Source: Cenococcum geophilum 1.58 (Eukaryota; Ascomycota; Dothideomycetes; Gloniales; Gloniaceae). From it: a stretch of DNA of 64,000 nt. Positions 23,467 through 36,610 of this stretch are shown here, in pieces; position 1 is the first letter of the stretch; every line of letters begins with the position of its first letter. Under the pieces are notes generated by a model, which worked only from the letters and a program-made list of their open reading frames with translations, was not told the origin of the DNA and did no database searches. A program made the translations under genes and the position numbers. The stretch spans positions 558,001-622,000 of the forward strand of contig KV748180.1 in NCBI GenBank assembly GCA_001692895.1, given 5' to 3'.

Positions 23467-24468
23467 GGCTTCATGAAATCGGCCTCTGCACCTCCACGCG
23501 GTGGAGCCCGGGAACCTGGCAGTACTATTGATGTTCCGTTAGGATCGTGTCAATAGACTACCAGAGCAAACGCAGAGACGTCCGTACGGCTGCGCACCGC
23601 TGGCGCTGCGACGGGTGATCGCGAAGAAAGAAGTTTCTGTTGGGAGGGTGAGCCCCAACAAGGCCTCAGGAACACGACCAACTTATCTTCACATACGGTC
23701 AACCTACTCGAATCACGGCATCTAAATCGGCGTCCTCCTTCTACACAGCATGGTACGCCATGCTGCACGACCCTACACAGTATATACGTACGCCTTGCAG
23801 GCTAAAGCCCGCGATAAGCCTCTTCATCCACCTACCTTCCGAAAGCCTCTCGTCTATTGCCTTTTAAGGCCTCTTATCTACCCGCCTTTATTATCACCTA
23901 ACAGCTTAGACCTGCCGCACGCGGCATATATCCTCCTTTATATTACAAAGGACCTAGGTTAGGGCCCTAGGAAAAGACACCTAGCACCAATTACTATCCC
24001 GTTGTTTTGGTTTTAAAAAAAGGTTATATAGGACTAGATATAAATGCATTATATAGGAGGGCAGTGGATTATACTAGAAGGTATAATAATAAGATTAGAT
24101 TATGCTGTAAGTAGGGAAGCTGTAAGTAGCATATATATATGCATACGGGGCGGAGTAGGGGAAGGGCAGGTATATAATTCCACATAGGCAATAATAGATA
24201 GGGAAAGTGGTTCAAAAGGCAGATAGGGTAAGATAGGCATTCGAGACACCTTCCTTAGGGGTCTCTAAGCAGTAACCTGACGGTGTTTTTCCCCCCGTTA
24301 ATATAGTACGAATGCTATCTAGAAGTATTACCTCTCACGTTTCCCTTAGGGGTTTTTTGTTCACCCAAAAAATGGGTTTTTCTCAGTATGTATATTAAGT
24401 TTTTACTATAGGAATTAGTCTGCGTGGACCCATTAGGGGGACCGGGTCGGATGGTAAATTGAATTTAT
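23467..24468 (+). mobile_element. 1.0-kb non-LTR-like insertion with 15-bp TSD (unclassified, SINE or truncated LINE)
   Basis: It is bounded by the 15-bp direct repeat TATTTAATAGTTTAG (23452-23466 and 24469-24483), a length typical of target-primed reverse transcription. The left part (23467-23960) is CpG-rich and barely decayed, unlike the surrounding Gypsy-A. The last 60 bp are similar to the 3' end of the insertion at 45910-46429, which lies in the opposite orientation, so both belong to one family. No conserved coding domain was recognised. Confidence 0.7.
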
Positions 24469-27400
24469 TATTTAATAGTTTAGCTTATAGCTAGGTTGTT
24501 CTATTTTTTAGTTCTTTGTTATAACCTAGACCATATCTTATATAGTAAAGTTAGGCTCTTACCTATACTTATTCGCCTACTATTGCATTAATTTCTAGGC
24601 CTTTTTTAGATTTATATAGGCTACCATCTAGGCTTCTTTTAAGCGCTTAACGTACTACCGTACTTCCTTATAAGATAGTTTTTTACGTATAGTCTAGGGT
24701 TCTTCTAGTCTTTTCTAGTTAAAGCTTATATAGGGTAAGTAACCTATTTCCAGTTAAATAGGGGCAAGTCCTATAGAGTTGTAGGGTAGGGTTGCTTAGG
24801 TATAGTTTATTAGAGGTAGTAGTTTAGCCTAGTTATCTTATAAGTAGTTAATAAAGGGCCGAAGTCTCTAATCTAAGTATTAATTTATAATTTCCGTCTA
24901 ACTATCTATCTAGGGATAGTATGCTATAGAAAGCTTTAGCTTAATACCTAAGATCCGGGTAAACTTATTCTAGAAAGCTAATATAAATTACGGCTTATAA
25001 TTAAATATAATAGTATCTAGTAGTCTGTAGATTTAGTAGATGTAGTAAATATATAGTTAGGCCGCTTCTTTAGCATTAATATTTTTATAATATAGGATTA
25101 AGAACAGGCGCTTACTAAAGTAGTTAACTAGAATTATAACTATATTATATCCGTTACGGTCTATAGGTAGCTTATAGAAGTCTATAGAGATATACTGCTA
25201 GGGGCGTTCTAGTATTAGGAGTAGTTTTAATAGTCCTAGAGTTTTATCTTATAAGATTATAAATCTATGGTAGCTATTATAGTTCCGTATATAACGGTTA
25301 ATATTTATAACTATTCCGGGCTAGTAGTAGCGGTTACTAGTAATCTTACGGGTTATATTTTTTTCTAGGGTAGGCTGTAAAGACCTAGGTATAAGCTTCG
25401 GCAATAAGCTAGGTCCGTAAGTTCTATTCCTTAGCTACTACTAGCCGTTTCTAGTGCTTAAGTAGTCCGTTTTTAAGGGACTATAGGCTAGTAATATTCT
25501 TTACCTTTTTACGGTACTCCTATAGAGAGGGGGTTATTTAGTTAGCCTATAGTAGTTTATTAGTTTAAAGGGTTAATAGGATATATTTTAGCGCCTAAGG
25601 AGCCCGTACTTAGTTCTGCCTATATTTAGGGGTTAAGGTATTTTAATTATAGTAGCGTCTAGGTCCGTAATAAGATCTTTATAGCTATCTGGTTATTTAA
25701 GTCTTATTTACGCCTTATAAGAGCGTCTATATAGTTTATAGCGCCTAGTTTATATATAATTAAGAAGTTAAACTAAGATAAAGTATCCGCCTAGCGTACC
25801 TACCGGGCTATAGGGGCCTTAGTTAATATAAAGTATTCTAGGGCCTTATAATTTAAAACTACCTTAATTAGCTTAAGGGTCCCCTTTAGCTATATACACT
25901 AGTGCTAAAAGCTAGAGATAATAGCTAGCATTTCTTTATTATGGATATAGTAGTTTAGCTTAGTATCTATTATAGTCTTTAAATAGTATATAATAGGGTA
26001 CTATTCTCTATCCAGTTGCTTTTAGGAAAAAATACTAGCTATTACGCTATCTAAGGTATTAGTTTTTAGTATTAAGGGCCATTTTAGGTTAAAATAGGCA
26101 AGTAGGGGAGCCGATACTAGCCGTTTTTAAAGCTTATTAAAGGCCTGCCTATATATAGCATTAATGTAAAAGGGCTGGTCTTTTTTAGTAAGATAGTTAA
26201 GAAGCTAGGCAATCCTGCTATAGTTTTAAATAAAGTGTTAGTAAAAGTTACAAACCCCTAAAAATAATTATACCCCCTTTACGGTCCGTAGGGCTGCCTA
26301 TTAGTTAATTATAGCCGTCTTCTCTAGGTTAGCTTTAATTCTATCTATAATAATAATAAAACCTAGGTACTTTATACGCTTAACACTAAACTTTAACTTC
26401 TTAATATTAACCTAAAGGCTAGCCTCGCGGAGCCGTTATAGAACTTTATAAATATACTCCTTATATTTTAGCTTATTTTTAAAGTAGATTATAATATTAT
26501 CTAAATAGGCCGTATAGAAGTTGTTAAGGTAGTTAAAGAGTATATTCTTTATATTCTGCTAATACGTAGCTAGTCTGTCAGTTAGTCTAAAAGGAAGTAC
26601 TTTATATTTATATATTCCGTAATAGGTCTAAAATATAATAAGATCCTTAGACCTAGGGTTAATTTTAATTTAGTAAAAGGCTTAGTGGATATTAAGCTTT
26701 ATAAAGACCTTAGCTCTACTTATTTAGGCTAAAGTCTTATTAAATAGGGGTAATAGATAGCGGTCCTTGCGGGTTATATTATTTAGCTTATAGTAGTTAA
26801 TATAAAAGTAGAGTCCTCTATTTAGCTTTTTAATAAAAAAAATAGGCGAGGTAAAAGGGGCTTAGCTAGGCTTAATAAGCCCTTACTTAGGTTATTAATA
26901 AGATACTACTTTATAGCCTATAATTTAGTAATAAACTGCTTATAAAGGGGGTTAAAGCTAAGGGTATTTTCCTTAACCTACTTAATCTTGATCTTATAGT
27001 TATATAGTTAGTAAGGTAGAAGTATATTAAATACTACTTTAAAGAATATATCCTTAAATTTCTGGTGTTAATAGGGTAGCTTTTATTCTACCAATTTCTT
27101 ATTTATAAGCTCGCTTTCTTATCTACTAAGCTTACCTTCTTTTTCCTTAATTATTTAATTAATTTTATATAAGCTAGTTATAAAGGTAATGGTATTAAGC
27201 TAAATTAAGTTTTAGTAAGATCCTATGGCACTAATATAGTAAATATTAACTAGTGGGAGGTTTGCTAGTTTTTTTTATAGATATTTATTAGGTTATATTT
27301 TACGGTATAAGGTTTATAGTATTTCTTAGCTTATATTCTATTTTCCGTAAGTTATCTTTTTTATTTATTAGTTTAGTATAGCGTTTAATATTCCTAGCTT

Positions 27401-27519
27401 TTCTTTATAGCTATATAGGGCCTAAGTCCTTTATAGTTAACTTAGCTAGGTTACTATTAGCTTCCTAGGTCTCTAGTATAAGTAGCGTAGTATAGCTAGC
27501 CTAGGGGTAGTATAGTATA

Positions 27520-27756
27520 TATTACGGCACTGGCAGAACTTAGTAGAACTTAGCAGAACTTCGCACCGGCAAGTTGCCACAGATTGCCGCATATTACAAT
27601 TACGTGACGTAAAGATTTTATAAAATACTAAACGGCGCTGCTCTTTTTCTCCTTTTTTTTCCCTAGCTTTAGATTCTTGTTTATAGATAATCTAATTATA
27701 CAAGCTTGCGCGTCCCCTTTGCTGTGCCTATACCTTAATTAACTAAGTCGCTAATA
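27520..27756 (+). repeat. 5' LTR of Gypsy-B
   Basis: 237 bp. It begins TATTACGG where the less decayed copies have TGTTACGG and ends GCTAATA, both consistent with transitions in TG…CA ends. Confidence 0.9.
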
Positions 27757-30700
27757 TTATCTAAAGCTCACTCTACTCTTTTTTCCTAAGAAGGAACTTA
27801 AATATATTTACAAGACTATAAATAGGACAAGAATATAGAATAGGACCCTAAGGATATTACTAGGACTATAAAAATAGGACCTAAAAAAAAGAATAAAACC
27901 CTAAGGAAAGGACCTATAAGACACGCATAGACTAGAACCCCTAAAGAAATTACCTAGAATTACCTAATACCCCTACTACTATGCCACGAAACACAGCAGC
28001 AGGTAAAGCAGCTGTAGGACCCTTAAATACTTTAGATAAAGAAATAATTAATGTTTTAACCCCCTAGGCGGAGCTTGCGGCTACTAATACTAAAATTAAA
28101 TAACTGCGAGAGCTGCTTAAAGCTAGAAATACCCCTATATCTAATAATAAGTTATTATTAGATAACTAAAGACTTGCTATAGTCCTTTAGGCCCTATCTT
28201 AGCGCCTTAGTAAATCTACTAAGGCCTATATAGCACCGAAGCTATTAGTAAAGGTTATAGATCCCCTATTACTTATAGACGGAACCAACCCTATATTTAA
28301 TAATTAGAAGCTTTAATTATAGGATAAGCTTAAAGTTAATATAGACTACTTCCCTAGCGCCCGAGCTAGAATAGCCTATATCTTTAGCCGTACTAGCGGA
28401 GATACCTAAACGTATTTACGCCTATAATATACTAAAGACTTAATAGACCCCTTTATCTCTAAAGAAGAAATAATTAAATACTTGTCTTCTATTTATAAAG
28501 ACCCTTTTAAAGTATAAAACGCCCACCTTAGCTATAAAAGCCTAAACATAAAAATAACGGAAACCTTTTCGGCCTTTTAAACCCGCTTTCTACACCTAGC
28601 TAAATAGGCCTAGATCCCCTAGGAAGACCTACTACTAGACCTCTTTAATAAGCTTACCCTAGACCTATAGCGGGCTATATTACTAGCTTATACTACAGTA
28701 TAGACATTAAAGGAACTTATGGATTATTACCTAGCTATTAACTAAGGCCTCTATTAAATTAAGGTATACGCTAATTAGCTAAAAACTAAAAACCTTATAA
28801 ACCAGGCCGTAAGTACTATAAGTATAGCCCGTAGTGCCTTAGTATAATTGGCAACCCCTATAGTTAACCTAGCGGCTAGCCGCGCAGCTACCCCTACTGC
28901 GGGCCTAGTGTACACCTAGTCTATATATAGCGACCCCCATATATAGGCCCTTAGCGATTAAGAAGCTTACTTCTTATACGGTTAAATAGGCCACCCTATA
29001 AGGAACTGCTTAATAAAGGTAAAGATAAATAAGGTCCTGTTAATTTAGGAGGATAATATAAAGCCGGAAAAAGAGGAACCTTAGAGGAAGACTCCTCTCT
29101 AAGGTTAAAAGGAATTAATATATTATATATTAATCTAGGTCGGCTAATTAGTAGAAGAAGCTGCACTATCTCTTATACTTTATTTCGTAATAGATATTAA
29201 GTTTTAACCTTTACTTTAGCTAACTTAGAAGTAAATACCTTTACCTTAATTAATATAAAGTGCGCTATAAAACTAGCTAACTTTTTAAATATACCCCTTA
29301 AAGAACTGCCTAAACTAATCCCTATTTATGGTTATAACGGATAAATAAGGCTACCTATTATAACTATCTTGCAGATCTACCTCCGCGTTAACGGATAAAG
29401 GCAGTATAATATCCCCTTTCTTATTATAGACCTTAGAAGCTATAATATAATCTTAAGAAGAAAATGGCTAGCTTATTTAGGCTTATAGCTTAATATATAG
29501 AATAGGCAGCTTATCTGGCCCAAAACTATACCCCTAACGCCTTCCTTTATAAAAGAGATTAGTATTATAATAGAAAACCTTATACGGCCGTAGATAGACA
29601 CTGTTTACTAGGCCAATATAACGCGTAGGGACTAGGCTTTTAAGAAGGATATACAGCTTAATCTATAACGGATTTGTATATTACGCCGCCCCTAGACTAC
29701 CTATATTACACCACTCGCATTAGAGACTTAGGAAGTTAATAATAGCCTAGCTAAGTCCCTAATAGAAAACCTAGGTCCTATATAGCTATAAAGGAAGGCT
29801 AGGGATATTAGATAATATACTAAACTAATAAACTAAAAGGATAACTTATGGAAAATAGAACGTAAGCTAAGGAAGATTATAAACCCTATACTGCAAAATA
29901 CGGCCTAATAAATATCCGTAAAGAAATCTACGGACCTTCCACTAGTTAATATCTACTATATTAGCGCTATAGGATTCTACTAGAACCTAGTTCAGCTTAA
30001 TACTATTACCTTTATAACTAGCTTATATAAAATTAATTAAATAATTAAAGAGAAAGAAGCCTTAGCCTAAGAGAAAGGCGAGCTTATAGATAAGGAGCTA
30101 GTAGAACAGAAACTACCCTATTAATATTAGAAATTTAAAGATACCTTCTTTAAAGTAGCGTCTAATATACTCCCGCCTTACTAACTGTATAACTATAAGA
30201 TTAAAATTAAACCGGATAAGGTAGTTACCCTTAGCTATAGCCCCCTCTAATAGTAATTTACTACCAAATTATAGGCTATAAAGTAGTATTTTATTAATAA
30301 CCTAGATAAGGGCTTTATTAAGCCTAGTTAAGCCCCTTTTAACTTACCTATTTTCTTTACTAAAAAGCTAAATAGAGGACTTCGTTTCTGTATTAACTAC
30401 TATAAGCTTAATAATTTAACCCTTAAAGACTACTACCCACTACCTTTACTTAATAAGACTTTAGCCTAAATAAGTAGAGCTAAGATCTTTACGAAGCTTA
30501 ATATCCGCTAGGCTTTTTACTAAATTAGGATAGACCCTAAATTAGAAAACCTTACTATATTTCGGACCTGTTACGGAATATATAAATATAAAATACTACC
30601 TTTTAGACTAACTAACGGACCGGCTATATACTAATAATATATAAATAATATACTATTTAACTACCTTAATAACTTCTATATAGTATACCTAGATAATATT

Positions 30701-31618
30701 ATAATCTACTCTAAAAATAAACTAAAATATAAAGAGTATATCTATAAAGTCCTATAACGGCTTTAGGAAGCTAGCCTCTAAGCTAATATTAAAAAGTTAG
30801 AATTTAGTATTAAGTATATAAAGTACTTAGGGTTTATTATTAGTATAAACGGGATTAAGGTAGACTTAGAAAAGACAGCTATAATTAACTAATAGGTACC
30901 CCTAAGGACCGTAAAGGGGGTATAGTTATTCTTAGGGTTCTGTAACTTCTATTAACGCTTTATTAAGAACTATAGTAGGATTACCTAGCTACTAAGCCTA
31001 CTTACCTACAAGGACCGGCCCTTTTACTTTAACACTGTATATAGGCAGGCCTTTAATAAGCTTAAGAAATAACTAGTCTCTACTCCCTTACTCGCCCACT
31101 TTAACCTAAAACGGCCCTTAATGCTAGAAACCAATGCCTTAGATAGTATTATAGCTAGCGTTTACTCCTAAAAGTAGATAGACGGAGAATGGCACCCTAT
31201 TACTTACTATTTAAAGATTATAGTAGATGCTAAGCTAAACTACCTAATTTACGACAAAGAAATGCTAGCTATTATCTCTAGCTTTTAGCACTAGCAAGCC
31301 TAACTAGAAGGCACCCCTAAGTCTATCTAGGTAGTTTTTAATTATAAGGCCTTAGAATATTTTATAATAATAAAGGCCCTTANNGCCNNATAGGCGCGCT
31401 AGGCGGANACCNTATCTTANTTTAACTTCCTAATTATATATAGGCTAGGCGCTACTAACCGTACAAACGCTTTTATAAGGCGTAAATAGAATATAAATAA
31501 CTAGATAGCTATAAAGATCTTATTATAGACCTAAGCGCTACTATAACTATAGCACCTTAACTCCTAAATACGGGTAAAACTAAATATAGACTCTTTAGAT
31601 GCTGAGATATGCCCTATT

Positions 31619-31865
31619 TGTTACGGCACTGGCAGAACTTAGCAGAACTTGGCAGAACTTCACACCGGCAGATTGCCACAGATTGCCACAGATTGCCGCA
31701 TATTGCGATCACGTGACGCGAAGATCTTATAAAACACCGAACGGCGCTGCTCTTCTTCTCCTTTCCTTTCCCTAGCTTTAGATTCTCGTTTATAGACAAT
31801 CCAATCGTACAGGCTTGCGCGACCCTTTTGCCGTGCTTATGTCTCGATTAACTAAGTTGCTAACA
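31619..31865 (+). mobile_element. Solo LTR of the Gypsy-B family, nested in Gypsy-B
   Basis: A 247-bp LTR with TG…CA ends (TGTTACGGCA…GCTAACA) is flanked by the perfect duplication CTATT (31614-31618 and 31866-31870). It splits the polyprotein of Gypsy-B between RNase H and integrase. It keeps CpG sites lost in the Gypsy-B LTRs (for example GTGACGCG), so it arrived later or escaped RIP. Recombination between two LTRs of an inserted copy would leave this form. Confidence 0.92.
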
Positions 31866-33529
31866 CTATTAACTCTATGGAACTAAACCTTATTAATAAA
31901 CTACTATAGGTAAACTGTATAGCCCCTTCTCTATAGGAGTACCGTAAAAAGGTAAAGAATGTTTCTAGCCTATAGTCCCTTAAAAGTGGACTACTTAAGC
32001 ACCGTAAATAGCTAGTGGTAGTAAAGAAATAGAACTTACGGACTTAGCTTATTGCTAAAGCATATACCTAGGTCTTCACGGCCTACTCTAGAAAAAATAA
32101 AACCTATAGGATTATTAGTAACCGCTATTACTAGCCTAAAATAATTATAAATATTAACCGCTATATACGGAACTATAATAACTACTATAGGTTTATAATT
32201 CTACAAGATAAAACCCTAGGACTATTAAAACCCCTTCTAATACCTAACCGCCCCTAGTAATATATCTTTATAGACTTTTATAAGCTACCTCTAGACTGTA
32301 ACGGATATAATATAGTTATAATCCTAGTTAACCACTTTAGTAAGCGCCTGTTTTTAATTCCCTATTATAAAAATATTAATGCTAAAGAGGTAGCCTAACT
32401 ATATATTTATTATATCTACTAAATTTACGGACTACTAGATACTATTATATCTAACTATAGGCTGTAGTTTATATTAGCCTTTTAGAATAAGTTTACCTAA
32501 ATCCTAGGCATTAAGCTAAAGCTTTTTATAGCATATTACCCCTAGATAGACGGTTAAACGGAGATTATAAATTAATACTTAGACTAGAGACTCTGGCCTT
32601 TCATTAACTACTTCTAGAATAACTAGGCTAAACTATTACCCTTAATAGACTACGCCCAAGCGACCCTACCCCATAACTTTACCGGATTTGCCCCTATTTA
32701 ACTAAAAATAGGTTACCTACCCCGTATAAGCTTTGACTAGGAAAGACTAAAAGGGCCCTAAACTATACGCAAAAAACTATCTTATAAGGAAGCCTAGTAG
32801 TACGCTAAGCGCTTAGAGGAAGCCTAGAAAGTAGCCCGTATAAACCTAAAAAAGGCCTAAAAATTAATAAAATAGTAGGCGAATAAGTATAGGCGCAAGC
32901 CTGACTTTACTATAGGCGATATAGTTTAGGTTATAATAAAGAACTAAAAGATAGAACGGCCTAGCTATAAGCTAGACTATAAGATAGTAGGACTATATAA
33001 GATTTTTAATAAAGTAGGCAACTTGTATAAGGTTAAGCTCCTAAACTTAATTAAAGTTCACCCTATCTTCTTATTAGATAAGCTATAAAAAGCTATAAAT
33101 AACCTACTGCCTAGATAAAAGAATAAACCTCCCCTACTAATTTAAGTTAATGGCAATAATAAATAGGAAATTAAAGAAATATTAAAATATTATGTTAATT
33201 AGAAAGGATATAACCTAGACCCCACTTAGTACCCTATATAGAACTTTATAGGTAGTCCCTATAAGCTTTAAAAGTTTTATAGCCGTTACCCTAATAAACC
33301 CAAACTACTAAAGTACTTAGATAAGTAGATAAAATACTAGTATAATAAAGATAATAAGCTACTAGAAGAATATAAGGATAAAAACGCCTTAGAAATTTCT
33401 TAGTTATATAAGGTGTTAAGATATTTAGAAACTTTAACCAGCAGTTAAAGTTATCTAATTAGTTAGATTCTCTTACTAAGACTTTTAGCAACAAAGCCTA
33501 AGGGCAGACTTTTTTAAAGGGGGGGGTAA

Positions 33530-33766
33530 TGTTATAGCACTGGTAGAACTTGGCAGAACTTAGTAGAACTTCGCACCGGCAAGTTACTATAGATTGCCGC
33601 ATATTGCAATCACGTGACGTAAAGATCTTATAAAACACCAAACGGCGCTACTCTTTTTCTCCTTTCCTTTCCCTAGCTTTAGATTCTCGTTTATAGACAA
33701 TCCAATTATATAGGCTTACGCGTCCCCTTTGCCGTGCCTATGCCTTAATTGACTAAGTCGCTAATA
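33530..33766 (+). repeat. 3' LTR of Gypsy-B
   Basis: 237 bp, starting TGTTATAGCA directly after the polypurine tract and ending CTAATA before the GTATA duplication. Confidence 0.9.
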
Positions 33767-34805
33767 GTATACGGATCCGTTACGGGTTAAGCTATATATC
33801 TTTTTTAAAGGCCTAGTCTATATATATAGCATCTACCTAGTAAATAGTATTAATCTAGGGCCGTATAAGGTTTTCTATTATAATACTAATTTCTTTTATA
33901 GAAAAAGGGGTTAGGGGTAGAGTTTTAGGCTAGATAAGCCGCCTACTTTATATATTAAGCTATAAGCCTAAATAGGCTAGCTATTTTCTTTTTAAGATTA
34001 TATTATAGCTTCCTAAGTCCGTAATAAGAAAAGGGATATTATATTACCTTTGTCCGTTAAAACGAAGGTAAATCTATAAAATAGTTATAATAGGTAGCCT
34101 TATTTGCCTATTATACCTATAAATAGAAATTAGTTTAAGTAGTTCTTTAATAGGTATATTTAAAAAGTTAGCTAGCTTTATAGTATATTAGGTATTTATT
34201 AAGATAAAGGCATTTACTTTAGAGTTAGCTAAAGTAAAGGTTAAAATTTAATATTTATTACAGAATAAAGTATAAGGGATAGTGCAGCTTCTTTTACTAA
34301 CTAGCTAACCTAGATTAATATATAATATATTAATCCCTTTTAACCCTAAAGAGGAGTCTTCCTCTAAGGTTCCTCTTTTTCTAACTTTATACTATTTTCC
34401 TAGATTAATAAGACCTTATTTACTTTTATATTTATTAAGTAATCCTTTATATAGTAACCTTTCTAACTATAAGTAAAGTAAGCTCCTTAATTACTAAGGG
34501 CCTATATATAGGGGTTACTATATATAGGCCGAGCATTTACTAAACCTATAGTAAAACTAGCTATATAGCTAGTTACTAAATTAGTAGTAGGCTATATAGG
34601 TAGTACTATAGGGGTTACTAATTATATTAGGATATTATAGGCCATTCTTATATTGCTTATAGTCTAATTTAAAAGGGTTCTAGCCTTATACTATTTAGCG
34701 CGTACCTTAATTTAGTAAAGGCCTTAGTTAACAGCTAAGTACTAGTTTATAAGTTCCTTTAGCGTCTATATAGTAATAAAAACTAATAGTACGGCTCGCT
34801 ATAGG

Positions 34806-35053
34806 TGTTACGGGACTTACACGTTCTCACATCTTTGCGCGTTTTAACGTTTTTAACCCATACTTACGTTCGTCCCAAAACACCTACGCACGTTCCCCTA
34901 CAACCCCTATTTATACCTATACCTAACCTATTCTATTCTATTCTATATCTAAATATCTTTATATTAACTATGCATAGTTACGTATATATAGCCTTCTTTA
35001 ATTACTATCCCGTTTAGTATATTATATTCTAGCTCGTGCCTACTTCCATAACA
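34806..35053 (-). mobile_element. Solo LTR of another family in Gypsy-A gag
   Basis: 248 bp with inverted TGTTA…TAACA ends, flanked by ATAGG on both sides (34801-34805 and 35054-35058). It interrupts Gypsy-A gag sequence whose uninterrupted form is seen in Gypsy-B. Either strand is possible; I assign minus weakly. A 70-codon frame inside is not a gene. Confidence 0.85.
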
Positions 35054-35446
35054 ATAGGTTTAAAGTAAGTTTATTAAATAGGTCTAGTATTAGATCTTCC
35101 TAAGGAATTTAAGCCTAGCTAGCTAGGTATAAAAAGTGGGTCTAAAAAGCTAAGAAGGTCTCTATTATTTTTATATTTAGGCTTTTATAATTAAGTTAAG
35201 CGTTTTATACTTTAAAGGGGTCCTTATAAATAAAAGATAGGTAAATAATTATCTCTTCTTTAGAGAGAAAGGGATCTACTAAGCCCTATATATATTGCAG
35301 ATATAGGTATATCTATATATTCCTACTAGTACGGCTAAAGACATAGGCCATTTTAGCCTAAGTAGTAGGGAAATAGTCTATATTAACTTTAAGCTTATTC
35401 TATAATTAAAGCTTCTAATTATTAAATATAGGGTTAGTTCTATTTA

Positions 35447-35640
35447 TATCAATATTACTTAAGTGCACTTAATTGGCCTATTAACTATTAATTTGTTTAT
35501 TGTCTAATAGGTAAAGAAAGTAGAGGATTATAAGGATTGCAGTGCCTAAGTAGGGGGCTGATAAGTTACCATAAGGATGACTAATTAGACACGTGACCAC
35601 GTAACCTTTATCCATATATTCCTGTCTATATATTCCGACA
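35447..35640 (-). mobile_element. Short solo LTR (194 bp) in Gypsy-A gag
   Basis: On the minus strand it starts TGTCGGAATATATAGAC, a Copia-like LTR start, and is flanked by ATTTA on both sides (35442-35446 and 35641-35645). Comparison with the Gypsy-B gag, which lacks this segment, confirms the insertion boundaries. It has no partner LTR in the window. Confidence 0.8.
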
Positions 35641-36123
35641 ATTTATAAGTAATAGGGGGTCCGCAACCTTTACGGACTATAATAATACTAATATTATACA
35701 TTAGGCTAGGGTTTTAAGGACCGTAGTAAGTCTCTAGGTATTTAATAACTCTTTACTAGGTATAGGGGGTTCTCTAGCTTTAAGTAGCTCTTAAAGTTAT
35801 TTAATTTTAGTATTAGCTGCTATAAGCTCTACCTAAAAGTTTAAGTTAGTTGCTATTTTACTATTGGAGGTATTTAAGGGTCCTGCAGCTACTTTACCGG
35901 CCGCTATAGTTTTTAGTATAGTAGTATAGTTATTAGAGTAACTTCTAGTAGAATTCTATAGGGGTTTTAATCTATACGTATTCTATAGGTCTTATTATTC
36001 TTTTCTATTCTTTAAGTTTTAGTAATAGTTATTAGGTCTACTTCTATATTCTATTTTTACTTATAGTTCTATAAATATATTTAAGTTCCTTCTTAAAGAG
36101 AAGAGTAAATAAGCTTTAGATAA

Positions 36124-36400
36124 TATTAGTAACTTAATTAATTAAGGCATAAGTATAGTAAGAGGGATGCGCAAGTCTATATAATTAGTGGTTTATAAAT
36201 AAGGATCTAAAGCTAGAGAAAGGAAAGGAGATAGAGGATGGCGCCGCTTAACGTTATATACAATCCTCTAGTTACGTAACGGCAATTGTCTAAAACTATA
36301 TGAAACTGTCTGCGACTGTCCGCTATAATCCACCGATATCCACCAGCCACAATCCACTAGTTTCTACCGATATCCATTAGTTTCCACTAGCGCCGTAACA
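36124..36400 (-). repeat. 5' LTR of Gypsy-A
   Basis: 277 bp. It ends GCGCCGTAACA at 36400 with the CACTA duplication following. It is less decayed than the 3' LTR at 22689. Confidence 0.9.
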
Positions 36401-36610
36401 CACTATATCTATAAGCTGGTCTATTTACTACTATACTTTACTAAATATATTAAGCTAACAAATAAATCTGATCTATCTTATTATTGCTATCCTAATTATC
36501 ATAAAACTAAGGATATCTCGAGGAGTATTCGTGTTGTGGTCTTGGCTTGGTTCATGCCATATCGGGCAAAATATTTACAAAGAACAATAATCGACGATCA
36601 GACAAGTCCC

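Larger units (their letters stand above)
27520..33766 (+). mobile_element. Gypsy-B: chromodomain LTR retrotransposon nested in Gypsy-A
   Basis: 237-bp LTRs at 27520-27756 and 33530-33766 are flanked by the perfect duplication GTATA (27515-27519 and 33767-33771). A run of G ends just before the 3' LTR (polypurine tract). Broken plus-strand translation shows gag starting at the ATG 27981, a CCHC knuckle with Cys-to-Tyr changes (about 28967-29009), reverse transcriptase with YLDN (about 30684-30698), RNase H, a split integrase, and a chromodomain (about 33160-33320). Many TAG/TAA codons at Trp and Gln positions indicate RIP, so the element is dead. Ambiguous bases lie at 31383-31420. Confidence 0.92.
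22689..36400 (-). mobile_element. Gypsy-A: chromodomain LTR retrotransposon, minus strand, interrupted
   Basis: Two LTRs of equal length (277 bp: 22689-22965 as 3' LTR, 36124-36400 as 5' LTR) are flanked by the perfect 5-bp duplication CACTA (22684-22688 and 36401-36405). A C-rich tract after 22965 is the complement of a polypurine tract, which sets minus-strand orientation. Minus-strand translation shows a chromodomain-like C-terminus (about 23040-23400), reverse transcriptase with YLDN in place of YLDD (about 26490-26510) and gag near 33800-36100. It is full of RIP stops. Without the inserts it is about 5.9-6.5 kb, the normal size for a Gypsy element. Gypsy-B, two solo LTRs and a non-LTR-like unit are inserted in it. 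Confidence 0.9.

Noticed and set aside
23467-23530. HDV-like self-cleaving ribozyme at the 5' end of the non-LTR insertion
   Set aside because: A CTCCAC/GTGGAG hairpin is present, but I could not form the P1 pairing or the expected double pseudoknot.
34805-35017. 70-codon frame
   Set aside because: It lies entirely inside a solo LTR with clear target duplications.
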